A stretch of 64,000 bases of DNA from Roseateles oligotrophus (GTDB lineage Bacteria; Pseudomonadota; Gammaproteobacteria; Burkholderiales; Burkholderiaceae_C). Made by a program: the position numbers and the translations under genes. Shown here one piece after another: positions 28,566 through 36,857 of this stretch. Where the stretch lies: positions 496,001 to 560,000 of the forward strand of contig NZ_JAJIRN010000002.1 of NCBI RefSeq assembly GCF_025717515.1. Reading direction: 5' to 3'. How positions within the stretch are numbered: the first letter of the stretch is position 1; each line of letters starts with the position of its first letter. The notes beneath the pieces are model-generated. The model did not search any database. It saw nothing but the letters and a program-made list of their open reading frames with translations, and was not told the origin of the DNA.

Positions 28566-28985
28566 TCACATCTGCTTGAACAGATGCGTATAGCTCTCTG
28601 CCACCAGCAGCGACTCGGGCCGATCTTTTAACTTCAATTGCAAGCGCCCGCGAAAGTCTCGGCTGGCGCCGGCGATGGCCGCGACATTGACCAGCGTCGA
28701 GCGATGGATTTGCCAGAACTGATGGGCATCGAGTTCCTCCGCCAGCTCTTTGAGCGGCTTGCGAATCAAGGCCTCGGCGTCGCGTGTCACCACGCGGGTG
28801 TATTTGGTGTCGGCCTGAAAATACAAAGTCTCGTCAACGGTCAGCAGGCGCAAGGTCTGCCCGACCGAGGCATTGATCCAGCGCAGCGGCGCACGCTGTT
28901 GCGGACTCGGCGGCGCTTCAAGCGGGCTGGGCGCCAGCTTTTTCAGCACCTGATCCAACTCTACGGGCGGCCCTTGCCAAGAGCG
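28566..28985 (-). pseudogene. LytTR response-regulator remnant lacking its receiver domain
   Basis: The frame ending at 28566 encodes a clear LytTR DNA-binding domain: RWINASVGQTLRLLTVDETL, FQADTKYTRVVTRD, IRKPLKELAEELDAHQFWQI and HRSTLVNVAAI. It is preceded by an interdomain linker (GPPVELDQVLKKLAPSP). LytTR regulators normally carry a receiver domain of about 120 residues before this point. Here the upstream codons in frame are featureless Arg/Pro-rich sequence, and the true similarity switches to another frame and family. The 5' part therefore appears to have been deleted. Upstream open sequence to 29087 could still allow translation of the domain alone. Confidence 0.65.
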
Positions 28986-29312
28986 CCGACATGGCAAGAC
29001 CAAAGGCCGCGGTGAAGTTCTCATCGACGGCAGAGCTGGCGCAGCCCTGCACCGGCGGCGTGCCGGCAAACTGGCCGAACTGCTCATGAAAGCGCCCGCT
29101 CAGCGCCGGCGCAAACGCGATCAACCGCGCCTCATGACGCCCTCCCGCTCTGATCTCGTTGACCATGTTCACTGCATCAAGCGCGGGATCACAAACACCC
29201 TGCCTGCCGCATAGTCAACCTCACCGGCCGGCGTCACCAACCGCTTATGGCCCGCCATCACCCAGCCGACCAGATCGCCGCGCATCTTCACCTTGCGAAC
29301 ACCATGGGGCAC
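28986..29312 (-). pseudogene. Frameshifted AraC-family regulator remnant (N-terminal part)
   Basis: Two reading frames together give an AraC-type N-terminal sensing domain. From a GTG at 29312 comes RGDLVGWVMAGHKRLVTPAG and DYAAGRVFVIPRLMQ, then a TGA at 29169-29171. The adjacent frame resumes as NMVNEIRAGGRHEARLIAFA, RFHEQFGQFAGTPPVQGCAS and AVDENFTAAFGLAMSALL, which is the usual continuation. The C-terminal helix-turn-helix pair is absent: the sequence runs straight into the LytTR remnant near 28985. A frameshift plus a deletion is the simplest reading. Family assignment is from motif memory, not a search. Confidence 0.5.
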
Positions 29313-29405
29313 AGCAGTGGAGATGGTTTAGGCGCGGGTGTCGGTAAAGGGTGCGGCGGCAACTTGCAGGCAGGGAAGGCGAGCTTTCAGTTGCTAACCA
29401 AAGGG

Positions 29406-29428
29406 AAAAAATGATCTAGGGCTGATCA
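29406..29428 (-). terminator. Weak intrinsic terminator after the receiver-like gene
   Basis: On the minus strand TGATC-AGCCCTA-GATCA is followed at once by six T residues. The stem is only 5 bp and includes the stop codon of the upstream gene, so strength is doubtful. Confidence 0.35.
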
Positions 29429-29826
29429 GTCAGCGCTTCAATGGTTGTCACGAGATCACGAATTTTGAACGGCTTGATCAGTATTCGGCGGGGACCCAAG
29501 GCCTTGAGGCGAAGGGCCAGATCCGTGCCGCAAAACCCGGTGGTGATCGCCACCGGCATGTTCTCGGGACTTCTGAACTTGCCTGTGCGTAGTTTTTGGA
29601 TTAGCGCGAGCGCTTCTTCTTCATCATCCAACGCGGCAATCAAGCCAACAAAGGCTTGGTGTTCCATGAAGTGGTGAGCGCTACGGGCATTGCTGACCAG
29701 CCTCAAGGTGTGCAAGCCCAACTGCCGCGCCGTCGACACGATGATGTTGCCGACCATGGCGCTGTGCTCAATGATCAATATCTCAGGGCTATTGACGCCG
29801 CCACGTGGCTTTTCCTGGCCAGTCAT
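29416..29826 (-). CDS. Degenerate receiver-domain protein
   Basis: The 136 residues follow the beta-alpha order of a CheY-like receiver (EILIIEHSAMVGNIIVSTAR; MPVAITTG; RRILIKPFKIRDLVTTIEAL). The conserved Thr and Lys-Pro of strands 4 and 5 are present. However, the acidic pair after strand 1 is Glu-His, and the strand-3 phospho-acceptor position appears to be Ala (FVGLIAALDDEEEAL). It is therefore likely a phosphorylation-independent pseudo-receiver. It overlaps the upstream GAF gene by 4 bp, so the two are translationally coupled and may interact. There is no output domain. Confidence 0.75.
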   Translation of the reverse strand: MTGQEKPRGGVNSPEILIIEHSAMVGNIIVSTARQLGLHTLRLVSNARSAHHFMEHQAFVGLIAALDDEEEALALIQKLRTGKFRSPENMPVAITTGFCGTDLALRLKALGPRRILIKPFKIRDLVTTIEALTDQP

Positions 29827-30320
29827 GGCTGCGCCGACTTGATCAACAATTGCTCAAGCACCAAGTCTCTCAGCGTGCCCAGAATCGCCAAAGCAACCCT
29901 GTCCATCTCCCTTGGCTTGAAGTCAAAAAGGCACAGCGTGCCCACGTTCTCTCCGCTCGGGAGTTTCAAGGGTGCCCCGGCGTAAAAACGGACATGCGGC
30001 TCTTGCGCCACGTTAGGGTTGTCTGCAAAACGCGCGTCCAGCAAGGCATCTGGAATGATGAAAGGTTCATCGCTCATGATGGCGTGGCCACAAAAGGAAA
30101 TATCGCGGGGCGCTTCGCAGATATCCAGTCCGCAATGGGACTTGAACCAAGTTCGTTCCGAATCAACCAGCGACACGACGGCAATCGGCACATCGAACTC
30201 ATCGGCAGCAAAGGCGGCGATGCGATCAAAACGCTCCTCTAGCGGCGTATCCAGAATCAACAACTGGCGCAAGGCGTTCAGCCTATCGTCTTCATTCGCG
30301 GGAGTCGGGGCAGTGATCAT
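29823..30320 (-). CDS. Stand-alone GAF-domain protein
   Basis: From ATG 30320 (MITAPTPANEDDRLNALRQL) the 165 residues are essentially one GAF domain: ILDTPLEERFDRIAAFAADE, VPIAVVSLVDSERTWFKSHC, ISFCGHAIMSDEPFIIPDAL, ARFADNPNVAQEPHVRFYAG and VGTLCLFDFKPREMD. This subtype is usually fused to GGDEF or kinase domains, but here it stands alone and is coupled to a receiver-like protein. ATGs at 30350 and 30356 are alternatives; 30320 has GAGAA upstream. It presumably senses a small ligand or redox state in the cytoplasm. The ligand is unknown. Confidence 0.85.
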   Translation of the reverse strand: MITAPTPANEDDRLNALRQLLILDTPLEERFDRIAAFAADEFDVPIAVVSLVDSERTWFKSHCGLDICEAPRDISFCGHAIMSDEPFIIPDALLDARFADNPNVAQEPHVRFYAGAPLKLPSGENVGTLCLFDFKPREMDRVALAILGTLRDLVLEQLLIKSAQP

Positions 30321-30433
30321 GGTGTTCTCATGGTGCAGGCTGCTTGACATGGACATCAAGCCATGGCTTGAGCGACTGTAGATGATCTTCGAGTGGGGAG
30401 CGGGCAGGCTTTGAATCCGCTCCCTATGATTTT

Positions 30434-31378
30434 TCAGCCTGCGGGCCTGGCATCTCCGCCGCTTCGTGCAGCAAATACACCGCCAAGCAACTCAGGCAAG
30501 CGTTCCACCCCCATCCTGAAACCACAAGCCTGTGCATGCCCACCTCCGCCCATGCTTTCGGCCAGCACAATGCAATCAAAGTTGCGCTGTGAGCGCAGCC
30601 CACATTTCACCGCCCCGCCCTGCCCGGCGCTCCACATCAAGGCAAAGGTGCCGGACTTGGCCGACAGCAGATCTCCGACGAGGCTGTGGAACATGCCCGG
30701 CGCATTGACCATCAAACCCTCGACGCCATTGAATGTGAGCGGCTGAGCGCCCTCCGCCAAGTCGGCGCACAGCTTGCGATATTTTTCGTCCATCGCCGCG
30801 CCACGGGCCATGAAGTTGGCGACCTGATCGGTGCCAAAGTTCGCGATTTCTTGCCAGCGAACAAACTCCTTGGCCTCCATGTCCAGCGCCGACAGGAAAG
30901 CGCCACTCTCTGCGTATTGCCAGGCCCAGATGTCCCGGTCTTCGATGAAACGCACCAGATCGGGCAAGGGCTGTTCGGGCTGAAAGAACTCCCAGGCAAG
31001 CCGCGCGCCGGACTTGCTCATGTCGAAGTGCACCACCCCGCAGCGGCAATTGAAGCCCGACAGCTTTTCGGCCGCGCTCTTGTGGTGATCCAGCAGCACC
31101 AACTTGGCAGCGGATTCTTCAATGCCTCGCAAAATTTCTGCCGGAAACGAGAAGTCGAGGATATAGACCGCACGGCCAGCCACAGGCGGCAAGTCGGCCA
31201 AAGCCTGAACTTGGCCATGATCCAGCCCGATGAATTCGGCCTGCCCCTGGTAGAAGATCCAGGCTGCGAGTGCCGCAGCAAAGCCGTCGGAGCAGCCTTT
31301 GCCGTGATAAAGAATCAGCGGCTGCGGGTCATTCGGAGAAGGGGCAAACAGCAATTGCAAAGGGAGGATAGGTTTCAC
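30434..31378 (-). CDS. DHH-family phosphoesterase
   Basis: The 314-residue protein starts at a GTG (31378). It shows DHH phosphoesterase motifs: LILYHGKGCSDGFAAALAAW (~residues 21-40), the Asp strand in VYILDFSFPAE, LVLLDHHKSA (DHH motif, ~93-102) and, in the C-terminal DHHA1-type domain, GGGGHAQACGFRM. These residues bind the Mn2+ pair and phosphate. Relatives cleave nanoRNA, cyclic dinucleotides or other phosphodiesters. The atypical YHGKGCSDG first motif places it in the DHH group of unknown substrate rather than RecJ. The gene stands alone. Confidence 0.88.
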   Translation of the reverse strand: MKPILPLQLLFAPSPNDPQPLILYHGKGCSDGFAAALAAWIFYQGQAEFIGLDHGQVQALADLPPVAGRAVYILDFSFPAEILRGIEESAAKLVLLDHHKSAAEKLSGFNCRCGVVHFDMSKSGARLAWEFFQPEQPLPDLVRFIEDRDIWAWQYAESGAFLSALDMEAKEFVRWQEIANFGTDQVANFMARGAAMDEKYRKLCADLAEGAQPLTFNGVEGLMVNAPGMFHSLVGDLLSAKSGTFALMWSAGQGGAVKCGLRSQRNFDCIVLAESMGGGGHAQACGFRMGVERLPELLGGVFAARSGGDARPAG

Positions 31379-31498
31379 AATCAGACTTGAGTTGGGTGAC
31401 CTTGCATCGTAGCCGTCCGCCCAAGCTGTCTTGAAAAAAACCTCGATCTTCAGCTAGCCGGGCGGCAAGTCATGTCCGACTATTTCTACGCTAGCCGC

Positions 31499-32887
31499 TT
31501 ATCGGTCCTGCTTGCGACGCCCGGCCACAAAGAAGCCGATCGCGCCCAGACCCGCCAGCAGCAGCGCATAGGTGCTGGGCTCCGGTACCGCGCTGGTCAG
31601 GCGGATCTTCAGGAACTCGGTATTGTCCGAACCCAGATCACGGCCACCGACGCCGGGGTAGTTGTTGTCATTCGCCACCAGCAAGGTGTTCTCATCCAGC
31701 ACCAACACGCTTTCGATCGTCACGAAGGGGAAGGTGAAGGTGGCTTTGCCGTCGCCGTTGAGGTCATCCGGGTCGGCGATATTCATCAGGTCGACCGCCT
31801 CCGACTTGGCCACATAGCCTTCAGCGTCGAGCTTGTTGATGTCGATGCGGAAGATCTTCTTGAAGGGCGTACCCGAAGCCGAAGTGGCGGTCACGCCGTT
31901 GCGCTCGATGATCAGAAATTCATGGTCATTGAGGGCGGTCATGTCGCCGATATTGGTGCCGGCCACGTCGAGCTTGTACTTCCACTGCTGGCCGGTATAG
32001 GCCTCGGCGTCGATGCTGAACTCATTGATGCGCAGCGTCTTGCGGCTGGCGTCGTCGCCGGCGACCGTGCCTTCCAGCAGCGTGAACAGCTTGTCGCCGG
32101 CGCGGTTGATGGCCATGCCCTCAAAGCCGTTGGATCCGTTCAAGTTGGCCGTGCCGCCATTCAAATAAGGGTTTTGTGGCGACATCACGCCGGGCAAGCC
32201 GACCTCACCGCGCAGCACCTTGCCGCTGGCATCGGCCTTGACCAAAAAGGGCCCAAACTCATCGCCGAACCACAAATTGCCATTCTTGTCTTTGCGCACC
32301 GACTCAATATCGAAATCGGCGCCGGTCAGCAAGCGGCCCGAACGGATGCTGGCATCGACGAGCGGATTGGCGGCGTTGTTGTAGTAATTGGTGTAATCGG
32401 CCTGGATCGCAAAACCGATCTTTTTGTCCGGATCGGCCAGGTTGATGTAGCTGCCGGCATTGAAGCCAGACATCACCGCGCCGCTGTTGTAGTTGGCGGC
32501 CTTGACCGTGCCGCTGCCACCGATGGCGGTCTTGAAATCAGGCGTCACCGCGTACATGCGCAGCAAGGCATCGGCCGAGTTGCCCTTGGTGCCGAAGCCG
32601 TTATCGGGCATGAACAAATAGCTGCCGGCGACCGGGCCATTCAACACGGCCGAGAAGCCTTGCACCGATTGCTTGTTCAACAACGGCAAGGCATTGCCGC
32701 CCGCACCGTTGGCGAATTGGCCGGTTGTCGGACCTTCAGAAAAGGTATTGGCGGGCATCAACGCCCAGCCTTCCAGCGTGGCGCCGGCAGCGAACGCCGG
32801 GGCGGCAAGTGCCAAGCCGCTGGCGACCGCGATCAAGCGCAGCACGGCTGGCTTGGCCTTGTTCTTCAAATTTGACTTGTTCATCAT
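31499..32887 (-). CDS. Phytase/esterase-like exported protein with PEP-CTERM anchor
   Basis: The start at 32887 has GGGAG upstream; longer frames lack features. Of 462 residues, the first ~33 are a Sec signal (NKAKPAVLRLIAVASGLALA, ending APAFA). The body matches the 'esterase-like activity of phytase' beta-propeller family (FDIESVRKDKNGNLWFGDEF, NGFEGMAINRAGDKLFTLLE, LIIERNGV). The C-terminus is a PEP-CTERM sorting signal: VPEPSTYALLLAGLGAIGFF and RRKQ. Such proteins are processed by exosortase and tied to the surface or exopolysaccharide. No exosortase is in the window. The exact substrate is uncertain. Confidence 0.88.
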   Translation of the reverse strand: MMNKSNLKNKAKPAVLRLIAVASGLALAAPAFAAGATLEGWALMPANTFSEGPTTGQFANGAGGNALPLLNKQSVQGFSAVLNGPVAGSYLFMPDNGFGTKGNSADALLRMYAVTPDFKTAIGGSGTVKAANYNSGAVMSGFNAGSYINLADPDKKIGFAIQADYTNYYNNAANPLVDASIRSGRLLTGADFDIESVRKDKNGNLWFGDEFGPFLVKADASGKVLRGEVGLPGVMSPQNPYLNGGTANLNGSNGFEGMAINRAGDKLFTLLEGTVAGDDASRKTLRINEFSIDAEAYTGQQWKYKLDVAGTNIGDMTALNDHEFLIIERNGVTATSASGTPFKKIFRIDINKLDAEGYVAKSEAVDLMNIADPDDLNGDGKATFTFPFVTIESVLVLDENTLLVANDNNYPGVGGRDLGSDNTEFLKIRLTSAVPEPSTYALLLAGLGAIGFFVAGRRKQDR

Positions 32888-33245
32888 GTTTACTACTCCC
32901 AATGCGCAGAAAGTCCGCGCTTCGGGGTGGCATTCTTGGCGCTCGCGGTGATGCGGTGATGACATCGAATGCGGGTTCCTAGGCCAAATGGATCACTCGC
33001 TGTTGCGCCATGGCGCCATGCGCCAAGCCATTTCAGCGGCCCGCGACAATCATGCCGACGCCCTCGCCATCTTGCGGCTTGCCTTGTGATCTCATCCATG
33101 GTGATCGGCAATTGCTGGATTTCCTCGCCGCCCTGATGGCTGATCGCAAAGACCCGCCCGACCAGAATCCTAAAAAACATCAAGACCTGGTGAGAATGCC
33201 AGCGCTTTGACCCTTGGCCCTCTGCCCATTCGCTAGACTTCGTCC
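32888..33245. other. 358-bp intergenic region without recognisable genes
   Basis: The gap separates two divergently transcribed exported-protein genes and must hold their promoters. I see the GGGAG ribosome site of the minus-strand gene close to 32890 and no convincing coding frame, tRNA or strong hairpin. Short frames here have no motif. Confidence 0.5.
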
Positions 33246-34067
33246 ATGCCCTATTCCACCCAGCCAATATCAAGGCCGCTCAGCCCGCGCAGAGCGGCCA
33301 AACTTTGTTTGGCGCTTCTTTGCTTGAGCTTGTTTGCCACCCTGCTGGCGGCCGGCACTCAAGCACAAGCTCAAACTCCGGCCCCTGCCGCTCAATGGGC
33401 TGCGCCTGCTACTGGCTTGCCGCTGCGCATCTTGCTCAACGATGTAGCGCCTTACACACTGCACGGTGAGGCGGGCCGGCCCGGCATGCACCATGAAATC
33501 ATGCTGGCCCTGGCACGCGAAGCCGCGCTGCCCGTAACAATCGGCTCCGCCGTCTATGTGCGTTTGGCCTTGAGTCTGAAGGACGGCAGCGCCGACCTTG
33601 TGCTTGGCGTTGAAGGCCCCGAGCTGGATTCGATCGCGCAACGCGTCGCCGCCATTCACGCCTTCAAATTCGTCGTTTTGACGAAAAAGAGCTCTGGCAT
33701 CCAGAACGCCGCCCAGCTCAAGGGCAAGCTCCTGGGCGTGGCGCGCGGCGCCTTCTATGACGACAGCATCAACAAGGATGAGAGCATCCGCAAGTTCGGC
33801 GTCGCCGACCCCTTTCAAGGTGTGCGCATGCTGGCGCTGGACCGCCTCGACGCGGTGATTTCGTCCGACTACCTGCTCAGTTATGCGTTGAAACAATCCG
33901 GCGTCGACGCAACCCAGTTCGCCGGCCCGTTTGCCGTCAATGAAAAGAGTTACGTGCTTTACGCCAGCAAGAGTGTCAGCGGCGAGTCGATAAGGCGGCT
34001 GCAAGCTGCCATGGAGGCGCTGCAAAAGGCCGGCCAGATCGAGCGGATCCTACGCAGCTATCAATGA
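33246..34067 (+). CDS. Family-3 periplasmic substrate-binding protein
   Basis: This 273-residue protein has a Sec signal (AAKLCLALLCLSLFATLLAA, cleavage near AQAQ). It is followed by a compact type II binding fold: PLRILLNDVAPYTLHGEAGR, GMHHEIMLALAREAALPVTI, ALSLKDGSADLVLGVEGPEL and MLALDRLDAVISSDYLLSYA. These order as the two lobes of amino-acid-type receptors. There is no ABC permease next to it, so it is an orphan binding protein or a sensor component. It is only loosely similar in style to the other orphan binding protein at 3.4-4.3 kb. Confidence 0.8.
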   Translation: MPYSTQPISRPLSPRRAAKLCLALLCLSLFATLLAAGTQAQAQTPAPAAQWAAPATGLPLRILLNDVAPYTLHGEAGRPGMHHEIMLALAREAALPVTIGSAVYVRLALSLKDGSADLVLGVEGPELDSIAQRVAAIHAFKFVVLTKKSSGIQNAAQLKGKLLGVARGAFYDDSINKDESIRKFGVADPFQGVRMLALDRLDAVISSDYLLSYALKQSGVDATQFAGPFAVNEKSYVLYASKSVSGESIRRLQAAMEALQKAGQIERILRSYQ

Positions 34068-34213
34068 AGTCAGATCATGGTTGTTGGCGCCGAAGGAAAA
34101 TTGAGCCGCTTTTCTTGACCTCAAGCTTGGCAGGGGCATCAACACCGCTGCGGGCCTGACCCTGCGGAAGGCAAGGCTGTTTTAAGGCCTCGTCGCCGCC
34201 AGCTCGATAAGCC

Positions 34214-36046
34214 TCAAACCAAGGCCATCAAGCCCGCTAGGCCGAGGCCAAGCGCGGCCAAGGCATCGCCGGCAATCAAACCACCACCGACCAGCGAGGT
34301 GCTGCTCATGTCCTCCGGCAAGTCCTGCTCACCCGCTTTAGGCTTGGGCTTGAGCGTATTGATCAGGCTCGAGACCACCCCACCGGCCGCAAACCAGGCC
34401 GAGGTCGGCAGGTTGACGAAGCCGCCAAAAGACGAGGCATAGGGGCTGGGCAGAATCAAGGCATCGAGGCAGAAGTCAACGCTGAAACCGAGCTTGCCAC
34501 GGGCCACAAACCGACGATAGACGGCGTTAGACTTGATCAGCTTGCGCAAGACCTCGGTGACCAGGCCGATCGCCATTCCGATCAAGATCGCCGTGGTCTG
34601 AAACGGCTTGGGCTCGGTCAAGGTGCTCAACACGCCGACGAATTTATAGGTCATCGCCGAGGTCCACTGGGCCGGCACCTGCTCGGCCGACATCACCGTC
34701 TGGTCCAGCTTCAGCACCGGATAGGCGCTCATGAACAGATGGGCAATCGCCACCGCCAGCACCGCGCCTAGCAAGATGCCGGCGACCTGAAAGCGGAATT
34801 GGATCGTCCGATTCGTGCCCAAGCGCCAACCGGTCGAGCGGTCTTGCTGCATATCGCCGGCCACGCTGCTTGAGATGAACACCACGCTGGCGGCCATCAG
34901 GCCCAAGACCGGGTCCTTCAGTCCGATGGCGGCCAGCAACAAGACCGTCACCACAAAGGCCGACGAGATCGGATTCGAATCGGTCAGACCGAGCGAGATG
35001 CCGTTGACGATGGCGAACACATAGACCAGCGCCACCGCGATCAGCATGTAGTGCACCGGCTCATTGAAGAACTGCACGCCCGCCACCACCGTAGCCACCG
35101 TCCACACCGCCACCCAGCTCAGCAGGCGCGGCAGGCTGGCACGCGGGCCGGTGCGCTGCTCCTCGGGCACGACGGTACGCTCACCCGGATCGCGCAGGCG
35201 CGCGACGGCACGCCACATGATCAGGCTCATATCGATGACGGCGGCGCCGAGAATCATGCCCAGCGCGATCAGGAAGGCAATCTTGCGGAAGGGCTCACCG
35301 TCCTTCAACCAGCCGATGCTGATGAAGTAAGGCGCCAGCGCCCAGAAAGCCAGGCCGCCGGCAATTGCCGGGATGCCGACGCGGGCGCCGACGATCAGGC
35401 CGGCGCCGAAGGTCGAGGTCGACAACTCGATGGCACCCAAGGCCGCGATTTTGGCGCCGGCCAAGCCACCGGCCAAACCGGCCGCCATGCCGCCGAACAA
35501 ACGCGAGACCGACTGGCGCAACAGCACCGGGTCGGTCAGCGCGCGCAGGATGTTGGCGACCGCCAGGCCCGAAGGAAAGACCAGCTGCATGCGCTCGACC
35601 AGGATGGGCGTGTACAACATGCCAATGCCGGCGGCCATCATGCCTATGCACAACATATAGGTCACCAGTTGCCAGGCCGGCGGCTGCGGCATGCCCATCC
35701 AGGTCATTGCCTGGATCAAGGTGCTCATCGCCATCATGCCGGCCACCGAGGCCGCGGTGGTCTGGATGTAGTTGGCGCCATGCTTGCCCTCGCTGCCGTA
35801 ACCGAAGGTGACGACGGAGCCCAGAATGCCGGCCAAGACCTGCCCCCCGACATAGAAGCCGATCGAGAAGTTCATGAAAGCGGCGGTGACGCCGCCCAGC
35901 GGCCCGAGCACCAACATGCCGATCGCGCCCAACAAACCGTAATAGCCGGCCGAGCCGACCGGCGGCAACCAGGCCCAGCGGCGGGTGTCGATCATTGCTT
36001 CTGACGGGTCTTGATGGACTTGCTGAACTTGCTGAGAAGCGGCCAT
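34214..36046 (-). CDS. OPT family oligopeptide transporter
   Basis: A 610-residue integral membrane protein with about fifteen hydrophobic helices. After a polar N-terminus come PPVGSAGYYGLLGAIGMLVL, then NFSIGFYVGGQVLAGILGSV and GSEGKHGANYIQTTAASVAG, as in bacterial OPT/YSL-type proteins. MVFPSGLAVANILRAL-like sequence is present as LVFPSGLAVANILRALTDPV. The C-terminus (LVGGGLIAGDALAALGLGLA) is also family-like. It likely couples proton entry to uptake of peptides or metal chelates. It is divergent from the PfpI gene over 57 bp. Confidence 0.9.
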   Translation of the reverse strand: MAASQQVQQVHQDPSEAMIDTRRWAWLPPVGSAGYYGLLGAIGMLVLGPLGGVTAAFMNFSIGFYVGGQVLAGILGSVVTFGYGSEGKHGANYIQTTAASVAGMMAMSTLIQAMTWMGMPQPPAWQLVTYMLCIGMMAAGIGMLYTPILVERMQLVFPSGLAVANILRALTDPVLLRQSVSRLFGGMAAGLAGGLAGAKIAALGAIELSTSTFGAGLIVGARVGIPAIAGGLAFWALAPYFISIGWLKDGEPFRKIAFLIALGMILGAAVIDMSLIMWRAVARLRDPGERTVVPEEQRTGPRASLPRLLSWVAVWTVATVVAGVQFFNEPVHYMLIAVALVYVFAIVNGISLGLTDSNPISSAFVVTVLLLAAIGLKDPVLGLMAASVVFISSSVAGDMQQDRSTGWRLGTNRTIQFRFQVAGILLGAVLAVAIAHLFMSAYPVLKLDQTVMSAEQVPAQWTSAMTYKFVGVLSTLTEPKPFQTTAILIGMAIGLVTEVLRKLIKSNAVYRRFVARGKLGFSVDFCLDALILPSPYASSFGGFVNLPTSAWFAAGGVVSSLINTLKPKPKAGEQDLPEDMSSTSLVGGGLIAGDALAALGLGLAGLMALV

Positions 36047-36103
36047 GGCGGGGAATATTTAAGGGGATGGCGCGCACTGTAGCTGCCGGTTCACAATCCC
36101 ACC

Positions 36104-36739
36104 ATGAGTGAAGACACCCCCTCCCCTGCTTTTGCCTCGGTTTCGGTCGCCATACTGAGCTTTGATGGTTTCAATGAGCTGGATAGCTTCATCGCGCTGG
36201 GCCTGTTGAACCGTCTGCGCCCCTTGGGCTGGACGGCCGAGTTGTGCGGCCCCGGCCACGCGGTGACCTCGATGAATGGTGTCACCGTGCAGTTGCAGCG
36301 CCCGCTTGAATGGGCCAACGAGGCCGATGTGGTCTTGTTTGGCTCCGGCATTTACACGCGCGCCATCGCCGAGAACTCCGCGCTGCTGGACCGGCTGCAG
36401 CTCGATCCGGTGCGCCAGTTGATCGGTGCGCAATGCTCGGGCACGCTGCTGCTCGCGCGGCTGGGCCTGCTCGGCGACATGCCGGCCTGCACGGACCTGA
36501 GCACCAAGCCTTGGGTGGTGGAGGCCGGCGCGCGGGTGCTGGACGAGCCCTTCCATGCACGCGGCGAGGTCGCCACGGCGGGCGGCTGCCTGGCAGCGCA
36601 ATACCTGGCCACCTGGGTCATGCTCAAGCGCGCCGGCGAAACCGCCACCCGCGAGGCCTTGCATTACGTCGCGCCGGTGGGGGAGAAGGATGCCTATGTC
36701 GAGCGGCTGCTGGCGCGTGTGAAGCCATTTTTGGCCTGA
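36104..36739 (+). CDS. DJ-1/PfpI family protein
   Basis: The 211-residue protein has the class I glutamine-amidotransferase-like fold of DJ-1/PfpI: SVAILSFDGFNELDSFIALG at the N-terminus, the nucleophile elbow LIGAQCSGTLLLARLGLLG (Cys near residue 109), and ATAGGCLAAQYLATWVM in the last third, supplying the helix after the active site. An acidic residue sits in the first loop (NELD). Members include chaperones, glyoxalases and isonitrile hydratase-like enzymes; which applies cannot be decided. It is probably transcribed separately from the following operon, 118 bp away. Confidence 0.85.
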   Translation: MSEDTPSPAFASVSVAILSFDGFNELDSFIALGLLNRLRPLGWTAELCGPGHAVTSMNGVTVQLQRPLEWANEADVVLFGSGIYTRAIAENSALLDRLQLDPVRQLIGAQCSGTLLLARLGLLGDMPACTDLSTKPWVVEAGARVLDEPFHARGEVATAGGCLAAQYLATWVMLKRAGETATREALHYVAPVGEKDAYVERLLARVKPFLA

Positions 36740-36857
36740 GCATCCCGGCGCAAGCTGTCACCTCGGGGACTAGACGCAGCTCTCTAGCCAAGGGCCAATA
36801 CGCTTGGCCTGCGCGGCACTTGCGGTTAGCCTAGGCCAAGAACAATTAGGAGACGCA

